A stretch of 64,000 nucleotides of DNA from Eudromia elegans (Eukaryota > Chordata > Aves > Tinamiformes > Tinamidae): NCBI GenBank assembly GCA_003342815.1, contig PTEX01000011.1, positions 4,625,889 through 4,689,888 on the forward strand, read 5' to 3'. The notes beneath the pieces were generated by a model that made no database searches, was not told where the DNA came from, and saw only the letters and a program-made list of their open reading frames with translations. A program made the translations under genes and the position numbers. This document shows positions 35,447 through 48,424 of this stretch, piece by piece (position 1 is the first letter of the stretch; each line of letters begins with the position of its first letter).

Positions 35447-35535
35447 TCACCCTATTTGAGCAGGGCGGGGTTGTACCTAGAACTTCAAGGGAGGCTTCCA
35501 AATTAACTATTCTGTGATTTTGCAATTCTGTGTTT
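35447..35535 (+). mobile_element. Old CR1 LINE 3'-end relic
   Basis: The string TTTGAGCAGGGCGGGGTTGTACCTAG, then AACTTCAAGGGAGGCTTCCAAATTAACTATTCTGTGATTTTG, follows the order of the CR1 3' end: GAGCAGGGGGTTGGACTAGATGACC, then AGGTCCCTTCCAACC, then ATTCTGTGATTCTGTG. Several substitutions and short gaps make it clearly older than the other copies. Confidence 0.75.
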
Positions 35536-36482
35536 TCTGACCATCCCTGCATATGCAAATGCCTTTTATTTAATAATTGAAACAAAAATGGAACTGTCTG
35601 AAAAGTTTAGAAACTGCACCTCAATGTATTTAGTAATTCTATTTTGATATTTCCAAATGCTAGGGAAGGCTGCCTACCATATGGGAGATGCACTTAAAAG
35701 CAAATCCAAGATAGAGACAATAACTGTAAATGTTTTCATGCCACTGCGGTTCAGGAGCTCCATGGAAAAATGATCTGGAGTTTGATGCTGAATTTGATAT
35801 GGAGGCTGAGGCAAGGAGAACAACAGTCAAACTGGAAAGTCTGTTTCTTAGATTGCATGAAGGCTGTTTTAACAAATCTCTCCCTCAAGATGCATCTCAA
35901 ATTCAGCAAGAAACACGAAAGGTTCAGATGAAATCAGGCTTTTTCAAGTGTTTTAATCTAATATTGCTCCTCAAATGACTAAAATACAGTTGTCATTCAG
36001 TTAATTTCCTTTGTTCCAGAAACAGTTTAACAGTAAAGCACGATTCATATGTCTCTTTGGGGAAAGAAACTGAAAAACAACAGCTTCCCATCTTATTTCT
36101 CTGACTGTTATTATTTCTGTCCTGACATAGCAACCTGAGATAAATCTCAGTTTCTTGTATAACACAAAGTACCTTTTCCATCTCTCTTATGACTAGAGAA
36201 GAGCACATCTTCCCTCATTCAAGAGTTCAATTTCTGTGGCTTTCAGGGATTAGTCATTACAGAGTGACTTCAGAGTTTAGGCTGCATCACCAGCTCAATA
36301 GACATGTAGGACAGAAGAACTTTTAAAGATAAATCTACCTTCCTCCTTCCCTCCCCCCCCAACTCCTTTCATAAAAGTTTAAGCTCTAAAACCTTCCCAC
36401 TCCTGACATTTCTCCAACTGCAGTCAATGAGATTACTCATGCTGAGGAAGCAATAAAATAATCCAACAAATTCTGGAACCAG
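35536..36482. other. Unannotated spacer
   Basis: A frame of 82 codons at 35730-35978 (+) is the only notable openness. It has no recognised domain. I see nothing else. Confidence 0.5.
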
Positions 36483-37060
36483 AGACAAGGTCGAGGAAGG
36501 GGATTCTGCCCCTCTACTCAACCCTGGTGAGGCCACATGTGGAGTCCTGTGGGCAGTTCTGCGCTTCCCAGCACAAGAGGCACGTGGAGCTCCTAGAGAG
36601 AGTCCCGCGATGAGCAACAAAGAGGATTAAGGGACCGAAGCACCTATGGTGTGAGGAAAGACTAAGCGAGAGAGACCTATTTAGCCAGGAGAAGAGAAAA
36701 CTGAGAGGAGGTCTTATCAATATGTATACGTATCTGAGGGGTGAATGTAGGGTGGAGGTGGCCAAACTCTTATCAGGTGTGGTCAGTGACAGGACAAGGG
36801 GTAATGGGCACAAGTTGAAACCCAGGCAGTTCCATGTCCATGTGAGGAAGAACTTCTTCACTGCGAGGATGATGGAGCCCTGGAACAGGCTGCCCAGAGA
36901 GGTTGTGGAGTCTCCTCCTTTGGAGATCTTCCAAACCTGCCTGGATGCGGCCCTGAGGCACGTGCTCTGGGTGTCCCTGCTGGAGCAGGGGGTTGAACTG
37001 GATGATCTCTAGAGGTCCCTTCCAACCTTAATCATTCTGTGATTCTATGTGAGATTCTAT
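36483..37060 (+). mobile_element. CR1 LINE, 5'-truncated 3' part, plus strand
   Basis: It begins near AAGGTCGAGGAAGGGGATTC and proceeds through typical CR1 landmarks: CCTGGTGAGGCCACATGTGGAG, AGGAGGTCTTATCAATATGTA, TGGAACAGGCTGCCCAGAGAGG and GAACTGGATGATCTCTAGAGGTC. It finishes with TCCAACCTTAATCATTCTG and GATTCTATG repeats at about 37053. The reading frame is broken by small changes (for example a fragment with MMEPWNRLPREVVESPP at about 36869-36919), so it is inactive. It is the C-terminal RT part plus 3' UTR only. Confidence 0.93.
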
Positions 37061-39846
37061 ACACAGCAGTCAGGGGGAACGGCTGCCTTCTGATCAGAAA
37101 ATACAGCCAGAGCGAGGGGCAGGATGAGGTCTACTATGCAACTCAGGTCTGCAATTTGGTGACAAAGCGCTAGAGTTCCCATGAGTTCAAGGCTGTCATC
37201 ACCAAGGATATGTTGGTCTTCATGAATTAGCTTGACATCACATCTTCCCAGCTTTGGAAAGTCAGCAGTACACATCACACCAGCATGCCAGGCAGATGAG
37301 GATGTCCATTGTCTAAGGGTTTGGGAGGCGGTGTAGATGGGGTATCACAGTGGGAATGGGCTTCCCCATTGGAAATGTGAAGGAGGAACTTCCTTAAGCC
37401 AGCTTCTGAAAGCCCCTCCTCTTGACTACCTCCAGTGGCACAAAGGGTCTTTCACGCTCTGCGCCATGCACTGGACAGTATTCTTGTCATGAAAATAAAT
37501 GACATTTCCAGCAAGTAAAATGAATGGACATCACAGCACAGTCTGGAACAAAATCAGTATGCTATCTATGCTCTCCACCATCATTTAGCTACATACTTCT
37601 TCTGTCCCTACGCTTGGCAGTAGCACAAGCCAAACTGAACCACCAGCGAATACAGATAAATACACAAAATCAACAATACAGCAAACTCCTTGCATCAAAA
37701 TAGCTGGTCTGATTGTTTAACAACACTCAACAAGAAGGGGAACTTACATTCATGTGCCTGGACCAGCTGTCATGCTTTTGCAAAAGGATTATAAATGTCT
37801 TTGATATAATTCTCCTCTTTGTAGGTAGCTCTGTCTTAGACAAATCCCAGGTCAGCACTTATCATCTAATTGTCCCTGTCAAAGAATTGGAGAATCAGTT
37901 TGTAGGATACCATGCTTTGGCAACAGTAGAAATTTGTAGAAATCAGAGGAAAAAATCTGGGTAGCTCCAAGTTCCCTTGCCTTCCAGAACCCCTGAATAT
38001 AAACCTCTGAAATATGGTTTTGGATCAAGATAATTCCTTTGCATTAGAAACATAGACTTTGAGTCTACAAGCCCTTGTGATAAAATAAGGCATATGAATA
38101 ATCCCCTTAAATTCAGCTTTTTAAAATTCCCATTGGGCATTTGCAGAAGAGCTGCCACAATGTACAGCTTCATTATGAAAGGTGGGTTTGATGTTGAATG
38201 CTGGAAAGCAAAAGGGAAATGTGTGTGGCAGTGGGCCAATTTTAACAGTGAAAGTCAGGAACTGATCATAGGTGTATGATCTTCAAGTGATGACTAATGA
38301 ACATGTGTTCCATTTATATGAAGGTTTAAAATAACTGACATTCCTGGGTTTTGAACTAAAGTTCCTATTCATTTTTTTCTCTCTGAAAAATAAATCATGA
38401 TAGTTTTGCATTCTTGGAAAGAGTTTTCTAGGATCAATGCAGCATTTTCCCAGCTTCTCACTTGTGCTCTAAAAGCCTGTACAGCCCTGGCCATCTTCAC
38501 AATAACAGAAAGGCTGGGCTGTCTAATGCTCGGGGAACAACTGCCGTTCTATTTATTGGAGCTCCAAAGGGAATCCCTCAGGAATGTGAAGACAGAGTAG
38601 GAAAAAGTTACTTAAAATAACAATCTTATTTTGAATGTGGCTTGCAGATTGCACAGTCCTTGCCTTGTAGCAAGCGAATCAAGTCACACAAAGAGGAAGT
38701 TTTCAATCACATGACAGAATCCACATAGTTTGGGAATACAAACATATGGGTTAAGAGACAGAGCCTAAACAAAGTCACTCAAGAAACCCGTTAGTGCTAG
38801 CATAAACAAATCAATGTTTAAATTAGAATGAGGTCTCCATAATGGCTTCTCATTCTTTTGAGGCCTGATAAAGCACTGCACACATCCCATTTATAACAGT
38901 CATCTTCCAATTTCTCCTCGTTAGGAGCTGTCCCGCACATATGGAGCTAAAGGGGTTCATGTCCTATAAAAACAACTGAAAAGCTATATTTCATGAAGGC
39001 TGTACAGTCTAAACACAAATGTTTGTAGCTACTTTTCCATGGTAATAGCAAAAAAGATTATAATTTTCTCAGAGTTTTCTGTCTTTTATACCTGAGACTC
39101 TTTGGCATAAAAGTGTCTACTGCTTCTCACCAGTGCAATAGTGCAGATGTATTTTTAGCTCTGGTAATTTAATTTCATTTTTAAATCAACTTGCAAATGA
39201 TTTTAGCCTTTAGCCTGCCAAAGGATATAAGGCACAGCTCTGGCTTGTGATGATGGAAAGACTAAACTATGTAACAAAAGGAAATGTCCCAAAGTTCTAG
39301 AAGAATTTCATTATTTCATTTCAATTTCATTATTATCCTTTTGAATTTAATTGGTGCCAAGTGGTGCTGCTTGTGGTGCTGTTTGCAGTAGCAGAGGCTT
39401 GCAATATTTCATCATCAGTCTCGGTAACAACATTACTATACCACATATTTCACAAAAGAATCTCAAAGTAAATCATAAAAATTATTTACATAAGCCTTGC
39501 AATACTGCAGACAACAGCTAAAAATTAATACATCTATTTTACAATAACTGAGACAGGGATTAATGACAGCTCCATATTTAGATGCTGACCCACAAATCCA
39601 GATAAAGTCAATAGCAACAGGTTAACTCTGGGGTCATAAATAAGTCTGTGCACTGATACATTTAATGAGCCCGGCTTTTTTGTATACCCAGATGCCTGCT
39701 ATAGTTAGCAGACCATATCTCAACATTTTTAGATAACATAAACTGTTTAAGAAGCCTCTTATAGTAAAGCGTATTAGCATGGTCTCCAAACCACTTTAAA
39801 AGCGGACGCTGATCTGCAGCTAGATGAGAGGAATACTATTTTCTAC
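37061..39846. other. Spacer with a GC-richer segment of unknown origin
   Basis: The first 450 bases (37061-37510) are GC-richer than the surroundings and hold open frames on both strands (minus 37057-37278, 73 codons). The segment ends near AAAATAAATG. It could be a decayed gene fragment, but I do not recognise the protein. The remainder is AT-rich with nothing identifiable. Confidence 0.45.
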
Positions 39847-40592
39847 ATAGAATTCTTAAGGGTGGAAGGGACCTCTAGAGGTCACCCAGTCCAACCCCCC
39901 TGCACACGCAGGATCACCTAGAACATGTGGCACAGGATTGCATCCAAGCAGGTTTTGAACATCTCCAGAGAAGGAGACTCCACAGCCTCTCTGGGCAACC
40001 TGTTCCAGTAGTCTCACCTTCACTTGTTAAGAAACTTTTCCTTAAGATCCTGTGGAACTTTTGATGCTTTAGTTTATGGCCATTTCCTCTAGTCCTGTTG
40101 CTGGCCACCACAGAAGAGGTTAGTCCCAACCACCTCCCTCCCTCCCTTGACGTATAGACACTGATCAGATCCCTTCTCAGCCTTCTCTTCTCCAGGCTCA
40201 AGAGGCCCAGCTCGCTCAGCCGTTGCTCGTAGGGCAGATGTTCCAGGCTCCTGATCATCCTCGTAGCCCTGCGCTGGACTCTCCAGCAGTTCCACATCCC
40301 TCTTGTACTGAGGAGCCCAGAACTGTACACAGTACTCGAGGTGCGGCCTCACCAGGGCTGACTAGAGGGGCAGAATCACCTCCCTCGACCTGCTGGAGAC
40401 GCTCTTCTTAATGCACCCCAAGATCCCATTGGCCTTCTTGGCCACAAGGGCACACTGCTGCCTCATGGTCAACCTGTCGTCCACCATGACGCCCAGGTCC
40501 CTCTCTGCAGAGCTGCTCTCCAGAAGGTTAGTCCCCTGCCTGTACTGTTGTCTGGGATTATTCCTCCCTAAGTGCAGGGCCTTGTACTTGTC
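39847..40592 (-). mobile_element. CR1 LINE, 5'-truncated 3' part, minus strand
   Basis: The left end ACATAGAATTCTTAAGGGTGG and the following GACCTCTAGAGGTCACCCAG are the reverse complement of a CR1 3' end. Minus-strand frames within 39914-40352 encode the CR1 RT C-terminus, including [41 protein letters not shown] and [14 protein letters not shown], in more than one frame, so the copy is broken. Similarity continues through AATGCACCCCAAGATCCCAT to about 40590, making this the longest CR1 copy in the window. It ends in an AT-rich TTATTAATAAATACTAATAA stretch. Confidence 0.93.
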
Positions 40593-43500
40593 TTTGTTAT
40601 TAATAAATACTAATAATTAATAAAGAATTAAAGCACCCAGACTGTGCCTCAGTGAGAAGGACAGCAACAGATTTGGGGCTTGAGTTCACTGACAAGGACC
40701 TCAGAAGGAAGGGGGAGCCCAGGGAGCAAGGAGGCCTGCGGGCAGCTCTGTTGGAAGGTAAATCCTCGTGGTAAACACCCTTTCACATGCTCTTGAATGT
40801 GATCCCAGAATCCATCAGCCTCAAACAGGCACAATTAAGGAGAAATACTGTGCTGAACATTCAATAGACTCATAATTGGAACCCTGTCTACATTATTTTT
40901 CTTTTTAGAAGATATCTTTATAAGATGCTACTGTCACACTTTTGCAAGAGGAGATAACAGAGCAGAGCTAAATGATATTTCAGTGTTATAGGAACATATG
41001 GTCACAGATATTTATAGAAAGAGCCCTGGGACTTCCATATACTATGAAAGCCTGCAAGCTGCCATCTGCTAATCTAAAGTTTATTTTCTGTCATCACTGT
41101 TACACATTTTACCTTCAGGCTTTAGGGTTTTTTTTCCCTCTGCATACAAAAAGCTAAGAATAGAGCATACAGTTTAGTTAGGTTTGAAGATCTCTGGAGA
41201 AATAAACTTTCATTTGAAATACTGGTGCTTGAAATGTGATCAATACTTGTCAGGGAAGTTTATAAATAGAAAGTAATTTTAGCTCTGTCTTGTAGCCCAG
41301 AAATTGCTATCTCAGAAAAGATCAGTTCACAGTAAAAAATTCTCAGATTTTGGACAGAACTAAACACTAGTCTGTTTTGGTGATGGCTCATTTCCATATG
41401 CACAGGATGGCAGTTCAGGAGGTTAGAGCATCCCCTGGCACAGTGTGGAAGCAGCACGGTGGTACAAGAGTTAATTTTGTATGGATCATCACACTGTCTG
41501 CAAAAGCAGGAAAATGAGGAAGATCTAAACACTGCTGTCCAGTGCTGCAGTCTCCTCTCCTCTTCATGCTTTCATCAGTTCTGCTAATAAAGGACTAGGC
41601 TTTGTGTGAATTACACAAAAACTTACAGAGAAATTTCATACTACAGGACAGTTACAAGTAGCCTGCACAGCTGGACACAGAACTCTGTCATAGCGAGCTT
41701 CCCCATTAAGACTACACATCCCTATAATGACTTTTTTGAGTGTTAAAAGGGAGATCTAGATTGTACTACCAATCAAAGCAGAATATTCCATAAAGGAAAA
41801 TTATCCATGACAATTTTTACTCAAATTAATAATGAACATTTCAATTGGGTTTTTTTTTTCCCATCATGTAATTTGAACATTACTCGCATGAGCTTTTTTT
41901 TTTAATCTGAGAAGCTACTGCAGAGGGGTCCACTTACACTGCTGGTAACAGTGATGGGTGAGAATGATGAGCTGTAAAATATGACAGAGTCCACCACAAG
42001 TATAAGCAAGGATGACAGCAGCTTATTTAAGCACTCAGCTGTGCAATCCTTACTTCAATGAGAGTCCAATCTTTGTAGCTGCTAATCGAGATAAACCAAT
42101 TCCTTGGGGTTTTTTTGCGCAGGAGTTTGAAGCACTTGGACTCATAGGCTTTCATATAGAAGAGGCATGATCATTTAGGAAGTAACAAAAGCTTTTTCAG
42201 AAGTTTAGAGTCAGTAATAAAAAAAGATATTAAAAGATTTTAAAAATCTTATCTACTAATTACAGGCAATTCTGCAATACCTAAATGCTCACTATTTATT
42301 TCTTATCTTCTGCCCTAGGAGTTAGTTTTATTTTTATTTCTGAAAAGATAAATTCATTTTCACATTTATTATACTGCATAGATTATGGAAAATTATTTCA
42401 AATCACTGAATTTAAAAGGCATTTGGGTATGGTTATAAATTTGTTATAAAAACTTTTCCTACTAAGCAGCAATCAAAATATATGTTTCTTTAAAACAAGA
42501 TTTAGTATCTGTGTTAATTTTTTAGTTCACTTATTTTTACTAGTAACTTTTACTCTGCGCATGAAGCGAGATCTTCACACTTGCGGCAGGTAATATGGAT
42601 GATTCAAAGATTAACAGCTCTGAAAACCACTAATGAGAAGGGAGGCAGGAACCTCAGGTATCAATGGCCCCTCACTCCACATGGGCAGAAGCAGGAACGC
42701 CAACTTGGCAGGGAATGCCAACCTGGCAGGAGCCAGAGCCGAGACAGGCCCTGGGAAGCATTACCACCGTCTCGCTCGAGCAGCAGCCCTTCCTGGCAGG
42801 TGGGGAGGAGAGTCTGCCAAGAGACTCCGAACTCTCTTCAGTGACTTAAGAGCAACAGTTGCAACAGTGGGAAAATCTCACCTAAAACCAGTGTTTTAAA
42901 AAACATGGTGATTTAATTGTAGATAGCTTGAAATTTTCACAACATGTGCCACTCCAATTGTCAGGGAAAATACTGACTTTTTGAGTAGCTTTTCAGTATA
43001 GGAGATTCTGTATAGGTGCCAAAGAGTAACAGCTAACTTTGTTACCTTGTCATCATTAATTATGAGCGTGATGTAGTGATTTCCCCTGTGACACGGCACT
43101 ATGACAGCTCCAATGACACTGCCATTTCTGTGGGGAGCTTTACACGTACTAAAGGCATTCATAGGCTGAAGTATGAACTCAGTTCAACATGCAGATCCAA
43201 TTCAGAGTACATCCACACACATCCCTTCACAATACAGATAGGTTTAGAATTAAAGTTTACTACAGAATATCACTTATCAGGTAAATCACTTGGAATTTGC
43301 TATCCAGACTTCCTTTGTCATCAGATTCATAACAGATCTTAAATACTTGAGAAGATTATCTCCTGTCAAATCTACTATATCATAAGCCCTGAGGCAGATA
43401 GCTAGGATTGACTGTGCCCTGTTAGAGAACATCTGCTTCTGCATCGAATACTTACTTTGTATCAAGAAGCCTTAAACCTCCCCTTGTACTTTATTGCCAG

Positions 43501-46500
43501 ATCCCAGCTCTCATACCATTTTCCTTAACATTGTGGATTCAAACAACTCTCTCCATCCTCTCACAAATGACAGATAACCTCTGTTCTACTGCTACCAAGT
43601 TCCTGCCTCTGACAACAGATACTTTCCAGTATGAGTTGTCTGGTACATCTGTTGCACAGACTTTCACAGAAGCACCAAGCACAAAGTGATCATCCTTGCA
43701 GTCATACTACCCTGCCCTCACCTCCATCCTGAGCATGAAGCTTAGGCACATATGGCTTAATACTCCAAATAGAGAAAGTCACAGGATTACAAATTAATAA
43801 TTTATTTACCAGTGAAGCACAAGCTGCTTTCATGATTTAATGCATCTTTTTGTCAGCACGTGGGTAGATGTCTCACCTTTGTGAGGTTGCATAGAGGCAT
43901 GACTGGTGTACATGGGCAATGTAGGCACCCAACACATAGCAGGTGCTGCACCTTTAGGTCTGCACTGGAGTGATTTTCTCCAGAAAGGTGGGTGCCTGAC
44001 AGCATCTACTGCCACTGCTTTGTATGAGTCATCTGTGGACATAGGCATGAAGATCTGCTGACTCCTTCCTAGACATATATCCGATGAGTAGTGAAGAGTC
44101 TATTTGTATCGGTTCTTCACTCACCCATCGAACTTTAGAATCTCTCTCCCACTCAAGATGTAAAAAGGATTCTAGCTCATTGAACTACACTAAGTACCAC
44201 ACACGTGCATGTACATATCATACAGGGGAGATGGAGTAAAGAGACTTCCATTTTTAACATCTCTGCATTTTAGCCTGGTCTCACATCTACTCTGTCTCCA
44301 GGAGAAAAAGCTATTATCAAAGCATCACTTGTCAGAAGATTTGCAATGAGATCATGAGCACTGAGTGTACTACCCTGTGTGTCTACAAAGCTGTAAGATC
44401 TCTCAAAAACCCCGAGAGGCTCCTGAAGCTTTTACAGTAGGTCATAGTTTTCATCTACTGCACCAGGTTTGACAAGGTCCCTTTCTTTTAGGGTAACCTT
44501 ATTTTTTGAAGCCATGACTTGCTTACCTCAGAAAAATGCTCTGATAAAATGAGCACAGCTTCAATAAGATCAGCAGCATGTTTTTGCAATCTTGATATTT
44601 CTCTATTGCTTTTAAAATACCATGTGAGGGCTTAGAGGCAAGATAAACACAGCACAAAACATGGAAGTGATTCCAAGCATCCTTGATAACTATCTAGCCC
44701 ATCAAGATGTTGTCACTCTTATTATAGAAGGTGCAACGTTTGATCTCAGCAGGGACAGAATTTAAAGATTAACACAGCAGACCTGGAAACTTTATTCTGA
44801 TAGGCAGCTGGTGAAGGAGTGCTGACATCCTACAGAGTTGCACCCGGGAGCTCTGACTGTAATACTCCGTTACTCTGCCGCTCAACCACCTCCTTATGTG
44901 GACAGCTATGACGAAGGTTAAAGGCAGACCTAACTTTGTTCCCACTAAAGTCAGTGATAAAATTTTCATTAACCTCACCAGGAGCAGAATCAGACTAACT
45001 GTAGTCTGATACTTTGTCACAAAGATTAGCTTGTTTTTTTGAAATCTAATTACACTTACATATATAATGCTGGAATGGTATATTTATTATTCTCAGATAC
45101 CTTTTTTTTCCCTAAGCAAAATATATTTATGTTATAGTATCTTTTCTTCCCCTCCTTACTCTCCACTTCTTAAATTTCTTTGGTAAGTTTACCCTAAATC
45201 ATGATTCTAGGATTACTGAAACATGGATAATAACTCTACACATTTATAAAATCCATGATACAGCTGGATCATTACTATGGTGCTCTCTAGATATTACAAT
45301 AATAATGTCAGTAATTACCATCAGAATGTAATAAATCAATTCCAAACTAACAAGGGCAGAGAAATATAACTTTTAAGCATGGTATATAAACACTCTATAT
45401 AAGTAGTAATTATAATACTTGTAACAATCTCTTTCCCTCTACATTATCTGAAGGTAACATATTTCAAGATACAAAAGTACAGGAAAAGCCACTATTTTTT
45501 ATGGGTTTTTTTTTTCAGTGTAGTGTGTCTGCTCATTTTTGCTAAAATTACAGAAATAGGCACACTAAGAGGTAGCTATATAAGTTTCATAAAAATAATG
45601 TAGAGCAAATGTGTCACACTTTGGTAGACCAAGTCTGGACTTCTGGAACTAAGAACAAAATCTCACTATCTGTGTGTTGAGCTTAGTCATAAGATGAAAT
45701 CAGCTCTAAACACATACTACAAAGACAGAAGTACCATTCCTAACAGCACACTCATGGAGAACTAATGGGAACTTCAGCATGATTTTTTTTTAAAAAAAGC
45801 AATACATTTTTTCACATTTACCACTGTCTACAGATCGCTATTACTGTGTTTTCCTCTGTTGTGGCACCATATGAGATAGTAAATATTGTTCATACTGAAT
45901 ATGATGGAATCTGACAAACTCTAAATCATATTTCCAGGTATTTGTCAGCCTATAGAATTATTTTTTCCACTCCTGCCACACTCTTGCCTTTTTATACTGT
46001 AAGATTTAATAGCATTTAGAAGCAGTCTAGTTTTAGTTCTGACCTTTAAATCTGAAAATCTTTTATTTTGAATGTTTAAGGTAAATCAACTAGGTTAGTG
46101 AAATTTTTTCACCAACAAAAAAGGAGGGAAGAAAGATACATCAGTCTTACTGCAAAGCACATTAAGCTAGGTCAACACTGTGCTCCCAGAGGGCATACTG
46201 TGTTATGTTCACCTCCCAGCAGAACTCACCTTTTTATTTCTTACCCCATATTTAGCTCCCATGAAAGAACTAACTTTCAGCCCTAAACCTAAGCCCTAGA
46301 GTTTTATATCTATCCCTCATTTTCAGAAGGTTATAATGCCATGCATATCTAGTGTTTCTTCCCAGAAGAAACATCTGAGAAGCAGATACAAAAACTCTCA
46401 CTTTTTATAATCTTTTCCCTATAGTTTTCTACTTCTCTCAGATCTGAGTCTACAAAAATAACAAAACAAATGGACAGTAGATTATTGGCAAAGGAAAAGC

Positions 46501-47439
46501 AGTTACACGAACTCTACTCTGGCTGTTCTTACCTATTTTTTTTTCTGTAAATAATTATAAAAATACTTTTCTCCTCTTACTATCACAGGGCAAGTAGTAG
46601 TTTATTAAATATACTTAACGGAATCCACTGCTTAGATGGGGTGTTATTATACCAGTGCTCTGCAAGACCAGAAAGGGATTAAGGGGCGCTGATCCAGGCA
46701 ACTTACTCTATCAGTAACTCTGCTTTATTACGAGGGAAATCAGATACTGTAATCAAATAGATACTTATAATATAGAGATAAGCTCTGAAGTGGCACCCTG
46801 CATTTACTAATACTGCTTACAACACAAGTATTTATTACTAGGCACCACAGTTAGTCATTATAACTTCCCACAGAGCTGAAATAACATGAAAATTAAAGAA
46901 AAAAATAGTTTATTGCAAACCAGTGTCCAGGTAACTCATCCTTCCTATGACAAACAGCCATTTCCCTTGTATCATGTGGAAAGGCTTAGCATGATACGAC
47001 AAAGCTACAGAAGAAAAATGCAGTCATTAAGAAAAAAATAGAATTGTTTCCTTTCAAATATTATAGCCCTAAGCTCCTGGAAATTACTGTTCAGATTTTC
47101 TCTTGACTTTAACAAGGCAATTTCACTGCAATTGAAGTGGCAAGCGACACTGCAGAATAAGGAAATAATTAAGTCATTCTTATTTGCAAAAACAACAAAT
47201 TATTCCTGTAGTCATCTCCCTCTGGAAAAGTTGGAATTGTGCACTCATTATGCTAACCTCTTCCCCACTCTGGTGGGAATTTTGCTTGGTAACAGCTGTA
47301 AAATGAATTATCTATATCCATTCTTCTTCAGGGAACACGAAATACTCTTCTTTTAGAAGGGAACAATAGATATGATTAAAACAGTGTGTGTGGATTTTGT
47401 TCTGAGACCACATGAGTCGCTAATAAATAAAAGTAATGA
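40593..47439. other. Gene-free AT-rich DNA
   Basis: No supported gene in nearly 7 kb. Small notable items are an imperfect 18-bp duplication (AACGCCAACTTGGCAGGG, then AATGCCAACCTGGCAGGA) at 42696-42731, and a stretch at 44941-44994 resembling a widespread old amniote repeat on the minus strand. The frame on the minus strand at 44769-45020 (83 codons) overlaps that repeat-like stretch and is not considered a gene. Confidence 0.5.
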
Positions 47440-47524
47440 AGAAAAGAGATTACCTTTTAGTAATTGCATAATGCAGTATATCCTTATTGGTTTATTTCTG
47501 AGTAAACTGGTCTTACCTTGCTGG

Positions 47525-47532
47525 TGACGTCA
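47525..47532. promoter_or_regulatory. Full CRE/MARE-like palindrome
   Basis: TGACGTCA inside TGCTGGTGACGTCAGCA. This is a perfect cAMP-response element whose flanks also approximate the Maf recognition element TGCTGACGTCAGCA with three extra bases in the left arm. The site stands in AT-rich gene-free DNA, about 26.5 kb past the RRAD 3' end. Confidence 0.45.
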
Positions 47533-48390
47533 GCAAAAGGGAAAGCCTGGGCTTTTCAGTGTCAGCAGTGGAAGCGCTAATGCTTTTTCAATAGATAGCC
47601 ATGGAAGTGATAATATCCTTTCAGCGAGGTCAACTAAAACGGCAGGATTTTTTAGTCATTGCATGCCACTTAGAAGGACATTTTAGCTCTTGACTGAAGC
47701 TAGCGACACAAGGTAACAGAATAAGTGAAACTGCCTACACAGAGTGAACTAGTATGGACAGGTTTGGACAAGGCTGGCCATTAATTTTAGTACAAACCAT
47801 CCAAAAAAAGATGGAAAAGGTTAATTCAGAATAGATTTTTAAATTATTAGTTTAAGTGGGAAATGTTCAAATTGTTCTTTGCCCAATTTTCAGATTAAAA
47901 AAAGGAAGAGGAGTTTGGTATTACCAACTAAAATACATTTTGTCCTTACTATGTAACATGACTCACAACCTACATCTTCCTAGCAGAAATTCCAGGAAAT
48001 ACACAGGGCTGAAAGAAGAGGAATATGGCAAAATTCGGTTTGAGGGACACATGTTAAACTCCATGAAAACCTTGTGAGGGGAAATACAGTTTAGGTACTA
48101 CATCTTCCTAAAAAGCAGACATACTTGTGTTTGAGACATTTGGAAATTTAAAGGTACATAAAATTATCGCTATATTCACAGAACTCATCCTTATTTTTTG
48201 ATTTATATCCTTCCTTTCAAGTCAAAGTTTTTCTTAGCTGGGACCTATGCATCCAATTGCTTTCCTATATCTTTTCTCCTTCAAAGAAACATATCTGAGG
48301 AAGATGGAGGCAAGATGTAGGGAGCAAAGGTGTTTAAGGTAACTAATAGGACTATGACACTGATTATTCACTACAGCAGTGGACAAACTA

Positions 48391-48424
48391 TCCATGCAGC
48401 TTATTCATCCATGCAGCTTATTCA
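48391..48424. repeat. Exact 17-bp tandem duplication
   Basis: TCCATGCAGCTTATTCA occurs twice in direct succession, followed by a partial further copy (TCCAGCTTTATCCATGCAG). This is a small local duplication with no associated gene. Confidence 0.95.

Noticed and set aside
44820-44895. tRNA-like string on the minus strand (GGTTGAGCGGCAGAGTAACG and GGGTGCAACTCTG)
   Set aside because: It resembles A- and B-box spacing only loosely. No cloverleaf with paired acceptor and anticodon stems can be drawn.
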